DNA of 64,000 nt from Lycium barbarum. Its lineage: Eukaryota > Streptophyta > Magnoliopsida > Solanales > Solanaceae. Below the pieces are notes generated by a model. The model had not been told where the DNA came from. It was given only the letters and a program-made list of their open reading frames with translations, and searched no databases. The stretch lies in contig NC_083337.1 of the NCBI RefSeq assembly GCF_019175385.1, forward strand, positions 43,996,938 to 44,060,937, read 5' to 3'. Below are positions 13,001 to 23,763 of the stretch, in pieces (within the stretch, counting starts at the first letter, position 1; each line of letters begins with the position of its first letter). Position numbers and translations under genes: made by a program.

Positions 13001-13276
13001 TCCGACATAGTCTCTGTTTTTCCTCCATTTTCGTGACAATATGACCTCAAAATGAATATTGGATGGCACCATTGGATTCCGTATGAAATTTCCTTGAATT
13101 TTGGCTTTTGAATCGCCTCAGTTGGACTTAAAATGCGGGAGATATGAGGGTTTTAATATTGGGCCCGACATCAGTTTTTAGCGGCACCGCCGCAGCGGAA
13201 ACCACTACCGCTACAGAGGTCAAACCACTGCAGCGGTCCCAAGGAAACTGTAGTCGTGCCGCCTCAGCAGTAAAGG

Positions 13277-13565
13277 TGTTACATCCCGTATTTTTGCATA
13301 TTCGGAAAATTCGAAATAATTTTTACTTGTAAGAAATAAGGCCATATTTTGATTTTTCTTAATATATAGATGTGGTTCATGAAATGTTGATGTGGAAATA
13401 TCGAGGAAGGCTAAAGGCAAAAGTTAAAATTTCGGAAATTAGTTTCGCGAATTACAAAATATTGACCATAACCAATTGGGCTAAAAAAAAAAAGGAAACA
13501 AGAGGCCCAATATTTGGGAGGTGGCCGGCCATACCAATAAAAAAAAAAGGCCCAAACCCATTTAT
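13277..13565 (+). repeat. F1 5' LTR fragment
   Basis: Aligns with 17125-17412. Homology stops just after the second A-run ('ggcccaaaccca'). About 40 bp of unplaced filler (about 13566-13600) then leads into protease sequence. Confidence 0.85.
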
Positions 13566-13601
13566 GCATTGGCTAGCCGACAGGATTAGGAGGCATCGCC
13601 A

Positions 13602-16600
13602 AATGTGGTCACAGGTACATTATTGGTCTTCTCTCTAGCCGTATATGCATTGATTGATCCAGGGTCTACCTTATCATATATTTCTCCCCTCGTTGCTAGT
13701 AAAATTGGGATAACGCCTGAACCCATAGAACCGTTCGAGGTAGCTACGCCGGTTGGGGATTTTATTATAGCGAGACAGGTATATAGAGATTGTTCTGTGA
13801 TTATATGTGGCCATTGCACTAAGGCCGATTTGGTAGAATTATATATGATGGAATTCGATGTTATTATGGGTATAGACTGGTTAGCCTCCTGTTATGCTAA
13901 TGTTGATTGCCAGAATAAGGTAGTTCGCTTCCAGTTTCTAAGGGAACCAGTTATAGAATGGGCAGGAAATACAACATCGCTGAGGGGTAAGTTTATTTCA
14001 TACCTCAAGGCTAAGAAGATGATTCAGAAAGGGTATATCTATCATTTGGTTCGAGTGCATGATACTAAAGCAGAAGCACCTACTCTCCAGTCAGTTCCGG
14101 TTGTTAATGAATTTCCAGATGTGTTTCCGGATGAGCTTCCAGGTCTTCCCCCTAAGCGGGAGATAGATTTCACGATAGATGTGCTGCCAGACACTCAGCC
14201 TATATCTATTCCTCCTTACAGAATGGCACCTGCAGAATTGAAAGAGTTGAAAGAGCAGCTGAAAGATCTATTAGAAAAAGGCTTCATCAGACCTAGTACG
14301 TCGCCCTGGGGAGCGCCAGTATTGTTTGTAAGAAAGAAAGATAGGTCGCTGCGGATGTGTATTGATTACAGACAGCTGAATAAGGTGACTATCAAGAATA
14401 AATATCCCCTTCCCCGGATTGATGATTTATTTGATCAGTTGCAGGGTGCTAAATATTTTTCAAAGATAGATTTGCGTTCGGGCTATCATCAGGTGCGGGT
14501 ACGAGAGGAAGACATTCCAAAGACTGCCTTCAGGACCCGATATGGGCATTATGAGTTCAGAGTGATGTATTTTGGGTTAACTAATGCTCCAGCAGTGTTT
14601 ATGGATTTGATGAATCGGGTATTCAGGCCGTTCCTCGACATGTTCGTGATTGTGTTTATTGATGATATTCTGGTTTATTCGCGATCAGCAGAGGAACATT
14701 TAGATCATCTGAGGACCGTACTTGGCACACTGCGGCAACAGAAATTATATGCTAAATTCTCCAAATTTGAATTCTGGTTAACCTCAGTGGCATTCTTGGG
14801 GCATATTGTCGGAGCAGATGGTATTCGGGTCGATACACAGAAGATCGAGGCTGTACAGAATTGGCCTAGGCCCACGACACCGACTGAGGTGCGAAGTTTT
14901 CTGGGATTGGCCGGATATTACAGGAGGTTTGTGGAAAAATTTTCTTCTATTGCGGCACCATTAACAAAATTAACTTAGAAGGTAGCAAAATTTCAGTGGA
15001 CCGATGCTTGTGAATGCAATTTCCAGTTGCTGAAGGAAAAATTAATTACAGCTCCAGTTCTAGCTCTTCCTGAGGGGCCAGACGGGTATGTTATGGTTGT
15101 GTATTAATGCAGCTTGGTCGAGTTATAGCCTATGCTTCCCGGCAGCTCAGACCGCACGAGAGAAATTATCCTACCCACGATTTGGAATTAGCCGCGGTGA
15201 TTCATGCTTTGAAGATATGGCGGTATTACTTATATGGGGTCCATGTTGATATCTATACGGACCACAAAAGCCTTCAGTATATTTTTAAGCAAAAGGAGCT
15301 GAATTTGCGGCAGAGAAGATGGCTTGAATTGTTGAAAGATTATGATGTCAATATTTTGTATCATCCTGGAAAAGCCAACGTTGTAGCAGATGCACTAAGC
15401 CGCAAGTCCATGGGCAGTTTGATCGATGTGCAGCCAGAAAGAAAGGAATTAGTTCGTGCAATTCATCAGCTAGCCAGTCTTGGAGTCCGTTTGGCTGATT
15501 CTGGAAATGTTGGGGTTACTGTCCGAGAAGTTGCTGAATCGTCTATTATGGAAGAAGTGAAACGACGCCAATATGAGGATCCTATTCTGGTACAGTACAG
15601 AGATACAACCCTTGATAAGGAAAAGACCCAGTTCGAGGTTTCACCTGATGGGGTATTATTATACAGAGGCAGATTATGTGTGCCTGACGTTGCAGGGCTG
15701 CGGTGACAGATTATGGGGGAGGCACATTATGCTCGGTATTCGGTTCATCCCGGATCCACTAAAATGTACCATGATCTCAGATGTTTATATTGGTGGGATG
15801 GTATGAAAAGAGATATTGCAGAGTTCGTCGCTCAGTGCCCAAATTGACAGCAAGTTAAGATCGAGCATCAAAAGCCCAGCGGATTGTTGCAGGAAATGGA
15901 AATCCCAGCTTGGAAATGGGAAATAATCAATATGGATTTCATTAAAGGTTTACCGCGCACTCCACGCAGATATGATTCTATATGGGTTATTGTTGATAGA
16001 CTGACGAAATCAACCCATTTTCTTCCGGTCAGGACTACTTATTCGGCTGAGGATTATGCCAGATTGTATATTAAAGAAATAGTAAGGCTTCACGGAGTTC
16101 CTATATCTATTATAACCGACAGAGGTGCTCAGTTTACAGCAAATTTCTGGAGGTCATTTCAGGAGGGATTTGGGACTCAGGTGAGTCTTAGCACAGCATT
16201 CCATCCTCAGTCCGACGGACAGGCCGAGCGTACTATTCAGATGCTGGAAGATATGCTACGGGCCTGTGTTATTGATTTCAGATGTAGTTGAGATGATCAT
16301 TTGCCGCTTATTGAATTTGCTTATAATAATAGTTATCATTCCAGCATCCAGATGGCACCGTATGAAGCCTTATATGGTAGAAAGTGCAGATCTCCGATTG
16401 GTTGGTTCGATGTGGGTGAGACAAAGTTGATCGGGCCAGATATGATCCAGCAAGCAGTCGATAAGGTAAAACTTATTCGGGAACGGTTATTAGCAGCACA
16501 TAGTCGACATAAATCATATGCAGATAAACGACGTCGACCGTTAGAGTTCCAGATTGGCGACTGGGTATTTCTAAAAGTGTCGCCTATGAAAGGTGTAATG

Positions 16601-17012
16601 AGATTCGGTAGAAAAGGAAAGCTCAGTACGCGATATATTGGGCCTTATCAGATTATTCGGAAGATAGGCGAGGTCGCCTACGAGCTAGACTTACCATCCG
16701 ACCTGGAGGGAGTACATCCGGTATTTCATGTGTCAATGCTCCGTAAATGTATTGGTGATCCTTCCAGAGTATTCCCCCTAGAAGATTTTCAGGTAACGGA
16801 GGAATTGTCTTATGAAGAACAACCTGTAGCTATTCTGGATCGTCAGGTGAGGAGACTACGCACCAAAGATGTACCCTCTGTTAAGGTCTTGTGGCGAAAC
16901 AATAATAGAGAAGAAATGACTTAGGAAGCGGAGGATGAGATGAAGAAGAAGTACCCTCACTTGTTTCCTATGCTTTCAGGTAATCTAAATTCCGTAATTG
17001 GTTATGTTGATT
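13602..17012 (+). pseudogene. F1 pol: protease, RT, RNase H, integrase, chromodomain
   Basis: Open from the start of protease ([12 protein letters not shown], Asp near 13656) through RT ([23 protein letters not shown]; active site FIDDILVYS near 14655-14681) to a TAG near 14976. A deletion of about 30-35 bp near 15105 removes the CDASGVGLG part of RNase H and shifts frame; RNase H then resumes ([19 protein letters not shown]). Integrase follows with HHCC, catalytic core ([29 protein letters not shown]), GPY module and chromodomain (LWRNNNREEMT). Stops lie near 15704, in the zinc region near 15846 (last Cys to TGA), near 16289 (probably Trp) and near 16922 (Trp to TAG). There is no gag and no start codon. 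Closest relatives here are R6 and R3. It cannot make a complete enzyme. Confidence 0.92.
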
Positions 17013-17086
17013 AATGAATGATATATATGTGCTCTCCATATAAAGAACCTCCCCCAAAATACTTTTAAGATCTATAAGGCTAGTCT

Positions 17087-17124
17087 AACATTCGAGGACG
17101 AATGTTCTAAAGGGGGGGGGAGGA
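17087..17124 (+). promoter_or_regulatory. F1 PPT with adjacent stem-loop
   Basis: AACATTCG-AGGA-CGAATGTT (17087-17106) can form an 8-bp stem. The purine tract AAAGGGGGGGGGGAGGA follows and abuts the 3' LTR. The tract primes plus-strand DNA synthesis; the role of the stem is unknown. Confidence 0.8.
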
Positions 17125-18346
17125 TGTTACATCCCGTATTTTTGCATATTCGGAAAATTCGAAATAATTTTGACTTGTAAGAAATAAGGCCATATTTTGA
17201 TTTTGCTTAATATATAGATGTGGGTCATGAAATGTTGATGTGGAAATATCGAGGAAGGCTAAGGGTAAAATTGGAATTTCGAAAATTAGTTTCGCGCATT
17301 ACAAAATATGGACCATAACCAATTGGGCTCAAAAAAAAAAAAGGAAACAAGAGGCCCAATATTTGGGAGGTGGCCAGCCATACCCATCAAAAAAAAAAAA
17401 GGCCCAAGCCCATTATCAAATAAGATCAATTAAATACATAGAAGGGCCATTTTTCTTAGTCATTAACTAGAAAGTTCAAGAACAAAAAAAAAAAAAAAAA
17501 AAAAAAAGATTGAGAGCACCACAAAAGGGGCTTCGGTCGAATTGGAGAAAAAAAATAATCTTGAAGCTCAAATCTTTGGTTCAAAACTCATCTCCTTTGA
17601 ATTCTTACTAAGCCCGGAACCCTCTTCAACGTGGTATAAACTTTGAGGCAAGAAAGTACTTTTTTTACAAAGTGAAGAATTTGGAAAAGGTAAGGATTCT
17701 ACTCTTTTTAGCTTGGAAGAATTATATATATATGTTGTAGTATGTGGGAATGAATGTAGAGTATGAAAATTTTGTGTCATGGGTATGTGTGTGTGTGGCC
17801 GAAAATGGGTGTTGATGGAGAGGAATGATCAAAATTTATTTATTATGTTAATTGTGTTGTAATGGCCTTTTTATGCAAATGGAAGAATTCTAGTTTAAGT
17901 TTGCATGAAAATTGTTGTTAAGTTGTTATAGGAAATTTTGTGATTTTATTGTATATTTATGTAATTATGGAAATGGAATTGTTAAGGTGTAAATTGTGGT
18001 TGTTGTTGATGAAATGGGAAGTTGAAAAATATGTTGTGAATCTTGTGTCGAAGGTTGGAGATTTCGGATGAATTCTAGTCTTGGAGGATTTTTTTGTATA
18101 CTTTGTAAAATGGTATGAAATGCGTTTGAATTGCACTTGAATGATCTTGAATTGGTAGTGGATATGTAAGAATCGATATCGGCTTGAAAATTCGTGATTG
18201 AATTGAATGTTGATGAATTATGTTGGAAAGGAAGGTTACTAATGTGGAATGCGTTTTAAATTGGTTTTTGATGTTATTGGTTTGGTTGTTGGTATTGTTG
18301 GTATGGTTGTTGATGAATTTGGCCGAGTTAAATTCTCGGGGATGTT

Positions 18347-18382
18347 GAATTTACAGGGGAGATGCTGCCAAAATTTCGGTAG
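18347..18382 (+). promoter_or_regulatory. F1 LTR core-promoter box
   Basis: GAATTTACAGGGGAGATGCTGCC followed by AAAATTTCGGTAG. The AGATGCTGCC block is shared with S1, S2, F2, F3, R5 and, degraded, R3. The TATA element here is weak (GAATTTACA). Confidence 0.4.
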
Positions 18383-19466
18383 ACAAATACTAATTAGAAT
18401 TAAAAATTCTAAGTACTAGTAGCTAATTTTTGGGTAATTGATAATATTATTGTAGATATTGGGGAGCCCGAGACTTGAGTCGGGATTTGTTTGGAGAGGG
18501 ATCGAGATCTGGTAGTGAGCGATCGAGGTATGTAAAGCTTACCGTTCTTCCTTTTTGGCATGACCTTTATGCAATAAACGAATGACATATATGTATGCTC
18601 CAAAGAAATATTCTACTCCTAGAGCCACTAGGATGGCCTATGTCCTTGATTTCCATAAACTATTCCATATGACTTGTCACATGCCCATGATGTTTGAAGT
18701 ATTAGTCGATACGTTCCGGATGTGATTTGAAAAATACTTGATATGGTCTAAGTTTGGATATGTATATTTCGGATATGTGCATATGTTTCTAATGCTCCGT
18801 TTGAAGTACCCTATAATGTCATTTGAAAGTTCCTCAATATGAATGATACTAAATTTTCAGAAAATAACCTATGATGTGTCTTTCGAAAGTTTTGTAATTT
18901 GAAAGTTCGCAACTTTTGTATACTAATTCCGATGGACTCGATGCTTAACTTTGAGCCTTCTAATATCAGTATGTATATGTATTTATTCGTCGAGTCTTGG
19001 AATTCATTTAAATATGTATATGCATATGGTTTCCGCACTACTCCGCTCGTACTTACTACTATGATATCGTTCACCGGATCCCGGGCCGGTTTTGTGATCG
19101 TGCGCACTATGTGATATTCGGCAGTATGATGTGTTACGATTCCCGAGACCTCGCCATAGGGTCGGGTACCGCCTATATACGGCGTTATGATGTGATATGG
19201 CATATGGTATGTTCTGGTGTTGTGATATGTACGATGATACGATATGTTCGGGGATTTTACAGAGATATGAAATCTTCTGGAGTATGATGTGTTGTGGCGC
19301 CAGCGTCGGAGTGGCGGCCACGTTCCTGAGCCTTATGCATGATTTTTATTTGCATGATATATATACATATATTTTCTGCACAGATTTTGATATACTCATT
19401 CTGTATCCATAATCTGTACTCCCCACTTCGGTTATGATTCGGATTTCTATATTTCATGCTCTGCAT

Positions 19467-19532
19467 ACTCAGTACATATTTCGTATTGACCCCCTTTTCC
19501 TCGGGGGCTGCGTTTCATGCCCGCAGGTACGG
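19467..19532 (+). promoter_or_regulatory. F1 LTR three-hairpin module
   Basis: CAGTAC / GTATTG, then CCCCC / GGGGG (loop of T/C), then CTGCG / CGCAG around 'tttcatgcc'. The same order occurs in F2, S2, R3, R5 and R6, with different stem bases in R5 and R6. Confidence 0.6.
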
Positions 19533-19639
19533 ACGTTCGTTTTGGTGATCCTCCAGTATAGGATACATATTCTGCCACTTGGAGTACTCTTTTTTGATCC
19601 GAAGCTCATATTTTTGGTACATATCTTCTGTTATGCATG

Positions 19640-19645
<6 letters not shown>

Positions 19646-19715
<70 letters not shown>
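19646..19715. repeat. (AT)n microsatellite
   Basis: About 35 uninterrupted TA units in the F1 3' LTR. It produces spurious Tyr-Ile repeat frames on both strands. Confidence 0.95.
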
Positions 19716-19717
<2 letters not shown>

Positions 19718-20789
19718 CTATTTGGGTACGGCGGGGCCCTGTCCCGTCATATGTTTCTGTCATGGTTTGTACAGGCCTGTAGTCATATTTATGGGTCATG
19801 GGTCATGTTTGTTCGTTTGTGATTATGATCTGCGTCTTAATGCGGTCCCGGTTGCTATTATGGCCAAAACGGCCCATTTGTTTGTATATGTGTGTATATA
19901 TCTGGCGATGTGTATTCCGCCAATCTATCGGATTTGGATATGATGTTTCTGTACGGGCGACCGCTTAAGATGATATTTGTTTTCAGTATTTGCTTAAAAT
20001 GACGTATGTTAAGTTTGAATAAACTTTTGATATGTCGATCTGGTACGTAAGTCTGTTTGAGTGTCCAAATAGGGCACCAGTCGCGGCCCACGGGGCTGGG
20101 TCGTGACAAAAGGGTCCGCTGAAGTGGTCACCAGACACCAGATGCCCTGATTTTTCGCCCCGAAACTCTGAAAGCTTATCCGCAACCCGATTTTGACAAA
20201 CCAAATATGCAAATATAGGTGAAGACGAGCTACGAACTCATTCGTGCACTCGAGATTCCCAACAGAGATACCGCTGACTAAGTCAACCCCCGAGCGGCTA
20301 AAAACTAATTTTCCAACTTGATTTGCGATAATTATCTGAGGTCCGATTTCAACAAACGAAATATGCATCCACATGTAAAAACACACTACGAACGTACCCG
20401 TGACCTCGGATTTCCCAACGGAGATACCGTTGACTAAGTCAACTCCCAAACCTCAATAACCATTCCCAAACCAAGTCCCAAAATGCACCCATGTGCATTG
20501 GGAGCCGAACCAGTCCCACCAATGCATCATAAATCAATCTATGAACCTCTCGGAATCGATGGATCTCCGAATGAAATACGTTCACCCAAAAGTCAACTCC
20601 CAGTCAAACTGTTTTCGCTTAAAGCTAATTTTTTCTAGAAAACATTCCAAAGCCTAAAATGATGCCTAGGAAGTCATGCCAACTATCTTCTCGAGTCAAA
20701 ATAGTTCTAATGAGACTTAGGAATTAGTCAACGAGGGAAAAAACGAAAGAATCAGGGTAACGACAAAACGGGTCGTTACATTGAGTGAG

Positions 20790-21099
20790 AGGAAGTTATC
20801 CTTTTCACTGGTCATGTCTTTGAGCAGCCGGTATCCTTGTACCACTTTTGACCCCCTCCATCTGTTTCATTCTTGAATTTCTCATCTTCATCATCTGGAT
20901 CTGACTTGGCCATGAGTGCGACGATTGACTCATATTCATCGTATACTTGCGTAGGAATGAAGTTCTTTTTGCTGGATCTTTTGTTCCTTCTAATCATCCT
21001 TTAAAACTTGTGGGTGAAACGATCCAGGTCGAACTCATCATTTACCCGTGGTGGTGTTGTCATCGAGTATCCTTCTTCTGAGTTTGGAGGAGCAACCAT
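20790..21099 (-). pseudogene. C1: Ty1/copia (SIRE-like) gag start fused to protease remnant
   Basis: From ATG at 21099 the minus strand reads MVAPPNSEEG...PPRVNDEFD, like the N-terminus of SIRE/Maximus gag, then an in-frame TAA at 21003-21001. Past it, in the same frame, come a basic stretch, an acidic stretch (SDPDDEDEKF) and KWYKDTGCSKT. The last resembles the D-S/T-GCSKHMT block between protease and integrase of copia elements, and shifting the frame by one base gives MTSEKDNFLSL. Most of gag and the CCHC knuckle are therefore deleted and the two ends joined. R1 inserted just downstream at 20780. SIRE assignment is by motif resemblance only. Confidence 0.6.
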
Positions 21100-21140
21100 T
21101 AGACTGAGTATCCTTTCTTAGTGTTTGCCTTTTAGAAAGG

Positions 21141-21157
21141 GCCTACTCTGATACTAA
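21141..21157 (-). other. C1 primer-binding site
   Basis: Minus strand TTAGTATCAGAGTAGGC, a tRNA-iMet-type PBS with two changes, immediately inside the C1 LTR end (TATATCA). Confidence 0.6.
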
Positions 21158-21158
21158 C

Positions 21159-21795
21159 TGATATAGGCTGTGCATTCACCAAACAGTATGGACGGACCTG
21201 GTTATCTGCCAGTTCGCTTATGCAATGCAGTATGTAAAAGACACAAGATTTTACCGTGGAAAACTCCTTGCTCAAGGGATTAAAAACCATTACCTTCCCC
21301 AGTAGGATTTCAACTCCACTACACGAGCTACTCAGGTTACAAATCTATCGTAAGCTAGGAACTAACTCTCATAATCCCTCACCCTAATAATAACGCTTAT
21401 GCAACCTAGGAACTAACCCCTTTAGTCCCTCAACACTTGCAATACTCCGATTGCAAGCCACTCCATTTAGCTAACTCTAGCCAAGGACCACTAATACACC
21501 TAGACTAACTCTAGCCTAGTGTACCACTGAAGAGCTTGTGGAAACACACTTCCAACAAGCTGACTTTGAGACTTTTAAGTACCTACAAATAGCTTCTCAA
21601 ACAAGCGGAGTAGGTTTACAATTTAAGCACAAATGAAACAGAGCTTAAGACAAACTAAGAGACTTGGATATCTTCAGAGTCAACATATGGTCCTTCAGTT
21701 TGTTTTCGGCTCTGTTGGTTGAACACTTGGGAGTCTTGTGATGGCTACACTTTTTCAAGTGATTTTAGGTTTTTCAAGTGATACCTAATATGTTG
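21159..21795 (-). repeat. C1 LTR, partial
   Basis: About 640 bp between the PBS and the start of S3. The inner terminus on the minus strand is CCTATATCA. The outer end is cut by S3, so full length is unknown. No coding potential. Confidence 0.5.
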
Positions 21796-21962
21796 TGTCA
21801 CGGCCCAAACTGATAAGTCATGACGAGTGCCGACCACTATTGGCCAAGTGCCCCTAAACTCGTACTTGCATCTCACTGAGCAACCTGGTGGCCTATAAAT
21901 AACTGAACTATACCATCTCATGTAAGATTAATACAATAGACTCTGCATTGAAAACTCAAAAC
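21796..21962 (-). repeat. S3: short remnant of a Ty3-type LTR
   Basis: Starts TGTCACGGCCCAAACTG, the same LTR terminus as S1 (TGTCACGACCCAAACCG) in the same orientation, then enters a microsatellite and is cut off by F3. The remainder may lie in or past the gap. Confidence 0.55.
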
Positions 21963-21963
21963 C

Positions 21964-22058
<95 letters not shown>
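21963..22058. repeat. (AC)n(AT)n compound microsatellite
   Basis: About 13 AC units pass into about 34 AT units directly before the F3 LTR start. Confidence 0.95.
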
Positions 22059-22062
<4 letters not shown>

Positions 22063-23263
22063 ATATCCCATATTTTTGCACGTCGGATTATTCGAAAGCT
22101 AATCGACGTAAGTTTAAGGACGAGATTATTCTTGGGATATGAGACAAGGGCTTTTAAATCCCCGATTTTAATGAGTGCGATTGCTTGTAAATTTAATTGG
22201 TGTAGAAATATCAGTGGAAATTAGGGACTAATTAACTATGATTAGATTATTAAGTAGGGATTAGTGATTAATTAAAATTAATTAAGTTAATTATAACTTG
22301 TGGGCCCCACCCATTTAAAAAAAATAATAAATAAATAGAATAAAATAAATAAAACAAAATAATTATAAAGTAAAATAAGGTGGATGATTCACTGGGGGGG
22401 GGGGGGGGTACGTGTCCAATAAATGGACAAAGTATATATACCCAAATTATGACTAATCTTGCCATTCATTTTCATTTACAAATTTCACTCTATTGTGAAG
22501 TAAAAAAAAATACCTAGCCATGGCTGTCTAGCTTCGGCCATGGCAACCCCCTTTAATTGTTTTTGTTTTTGTTCTTGTTAGATTAATTCTAAGGTGATTT
22601 GCAAGTCCAAGGAGGTGATAGCAACATTGGGTATTGAATTGAGGGAAGAAGAAATAGTGAAATTGGTGCAAACGAGTGTAGAAATTGCTCCGATTAAATT
22701 AAGGTAAGATTTTCTTATTTTATGGTATAATTGGATTAATGGTGTTGTAGTGGAAAGATTAAAATTGTATTATATGAAATTGGAAGTAAGAAAATTGCAT
22801 GAATTCGTTGATATTAGGAGTTGTGGTTGTTATATAGAATTGTTGAGTTGAAAGAATAAAAGTGTGGTTATGTTCATATGTTATTGTCGTGTTGTCGTTG
22901 ATGTGGATTCTAAATTTGGAAGAAAGAAGTGTATAAAGTATCGTATACAAAGCGTATGTTGGTTTGTTTGGCGTATGATCTTAAACGTTAATGATTTGGA
23001 TTGGAAAAGGATTAAGAAGAGTTATTGGATTGTTTGAATTGTTTATGGGCTGAATTGTAAGGGTTTTTATACGAAAATTTATATTACTGTCATTGTTGGT
23101 ATTGCTGTGATAACAGGAGGTTAATTGGAAGTTTGGGTTAGGCGAGTTATATAGGGGAGATGCTGCCCGATTTCCGTTAAGTTCTTAACTAATGAAAATC
23201 CTAATCAAGGAAGTATGAACTAAAGAATAATTCCTATAAGTGATTGGTTGCAGATTTATAAGC
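22059..23263 (+). repeat. F3: 5' part of a plus-strand LTR, runs into the gap
   Basis: Begins TGTTATATCCCATATTTTTGC, as F1 and F2 do. It holds a G-run (about 22395-22408) and, at 23149-23175, TATATAGGGGAGATGCTGCC. Whether it is a solo or full element cannot be seen. Confidence 0.75.
23149..23175 (+). promoter_or_regulatory. F3 LTR core-promoter box
   Basis: TATATAGGGGAGATGCTGCC then CGATTTCC, the clearest plus-strand example of the TATA plus GAGATGCTGCC arrangement. Confidence 0.55.
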
Positions 23264-23763
23264 NNNNNNNNNNNNNNNNNNNNNNNNNNNNNNNNNNNNN
23301 NNNNNNNNNNNNNNNNNNNNNNNNNNNNNNNNNNNNNNNNNNNNNNNNNNNNNNNNNNNNNNNNNNNNNNNNNNNNNNNNNNNNNNNNNNNNNNNNNNNN
23401 NNNNNNNNNNNNNNNNNNNNNNNNNNNNNNNNNNNNNNNNNNNNNNNNNNNNNNNNNNNNNNNNNNNNNNNNNNNNNNNNNNNNNNNNNNNNNNNNNNNN
23501 NNNNNNNNNNNNNNNNNNNNNNNNNNNNNNNNNNNNNNNNNNNNNNNNNNNNNNNNNNNNNNNNNNNNNNNNNNNNNNNNNNNNNNNNNNNNNNNNNNNN
23601 NNNNNNNNNNNNNNNNNNNNNNNNNNNNNNNNNNNNNNNNNNNNNNNNNNNNNNNNNNNNNNNNNNNNNNNNNNNNNNNNNNNNNNNNNNNNNNNNNNNN
23701 NNNNNNNNNNNNNNNNNNNNNNNNNNNNNNNNNNNNNNNNNNNNNNNNNNNNNNNNNNNNNNN
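23264..23763. other. Assembly gap, exactly 500 N
   Basis: The round number suggests a placeholder of unknown true size. The left side is plus-strand F3; the right side is minus-strand R3 LTR, so at least one element boundary is hidden. The N-filled reading frames across it are meaningless. Confidence 0.98.

Larger units (their letters stand above)
13277..20108 (+). mobile_element. F1: internally deleted Ty3/gypsy element
   Basis: Starts TGTTACATCCCG at 13277 and ends GGGTCGTGACA at 20108, flanked by a perfect 5-bp duplication AAAGG (13272-13276 and 20109-20113). Joining the flanks restores the R1 sequence '...agcagtaaagggtccgct', matching 6790-6815. Layout: 289 bp of 5' LTR, protease-RT-RNase H-integrase, PPT, and a full 3' LTR of 2,984 bp. 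About 2.7 kb of 5' LTR plus PBS and gag are missing. The two LTR stretches differ at roughly 14 of 289 positions by eye, so F1 is older than R6. Confidence 0.92.
17125..20108 (+). repeat. F1 3' LTR, complete, 2,984 bp
   Basis: Begins TGTTACATCCCG and ends GTCGTGACA. Landmarks in order: A-run (17485-17508), a CCGAG / CTCGG hairpin (about 18323-18339), promoter box GGGGAGATGCTGCC (about 18356-18369), hairpin module (19467-19532), (AT)n tract, and a terminus shared with 1-406. The first 289 bp match 13277-13565. Confidence 0.92.
2046..20780 (-). mobile_element. R1: non-autonomous LTR retrotransposon (LARD-like)
   Basis: Read on the minus strand: 5' LTR 20780 to 10073 (interrupted by F1), PBS 10070-10058, a non-coding interior 10057 to 7483, and 3' LTR 7482 to about 2046 (interrupted by S1). 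With insertions removed the right LTR is about 3.87 kb; the left LTR has lost about 0.8 kb at its outer end. LTR ends are TGTAACGACC...TCGTGACA. No gag or pol domain is recognisable in the 2.6-kb interior, so it must have moved using enzymes from elsewhere. Its leader resembles that of R4. Right flank TTGAG (20781-20785) would be one target duplication; the left one is lost. Confidence 0.8.
10073..20780 (-). repeat. R1 5' LTR, split by F1
   Basis: Host sequence 10073-13276 and 20114-20780, about 3.87 kb. Visible parts: a CTACACCC / GGGTGTAG hairpin (10442-10463) next to TCAGTAC / GTACTGA (10475-10496), the subrepeats of the left LTR (about 11250-11620), a GC-rich palindrome cluster (13184-13276), and a terminal inverted repeat GTAACGAC / GTCGTTAC (20757-20779). 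Confidence 0.85.

Noticed and set aside
19434..19943. 169-codon frame rich in Tyr-Ile
   Set aside because: Translation of the (AT)n microsatellite; open on both strands for the same reason.
20009..20449. 146-codon minus frame and its 109-codon relative at 6822-7151
   Set aside because: Both are the same R1 LTR U3 sequence in two copies; the longer one also crosses the F1 boundary, so it cannot be a gene.
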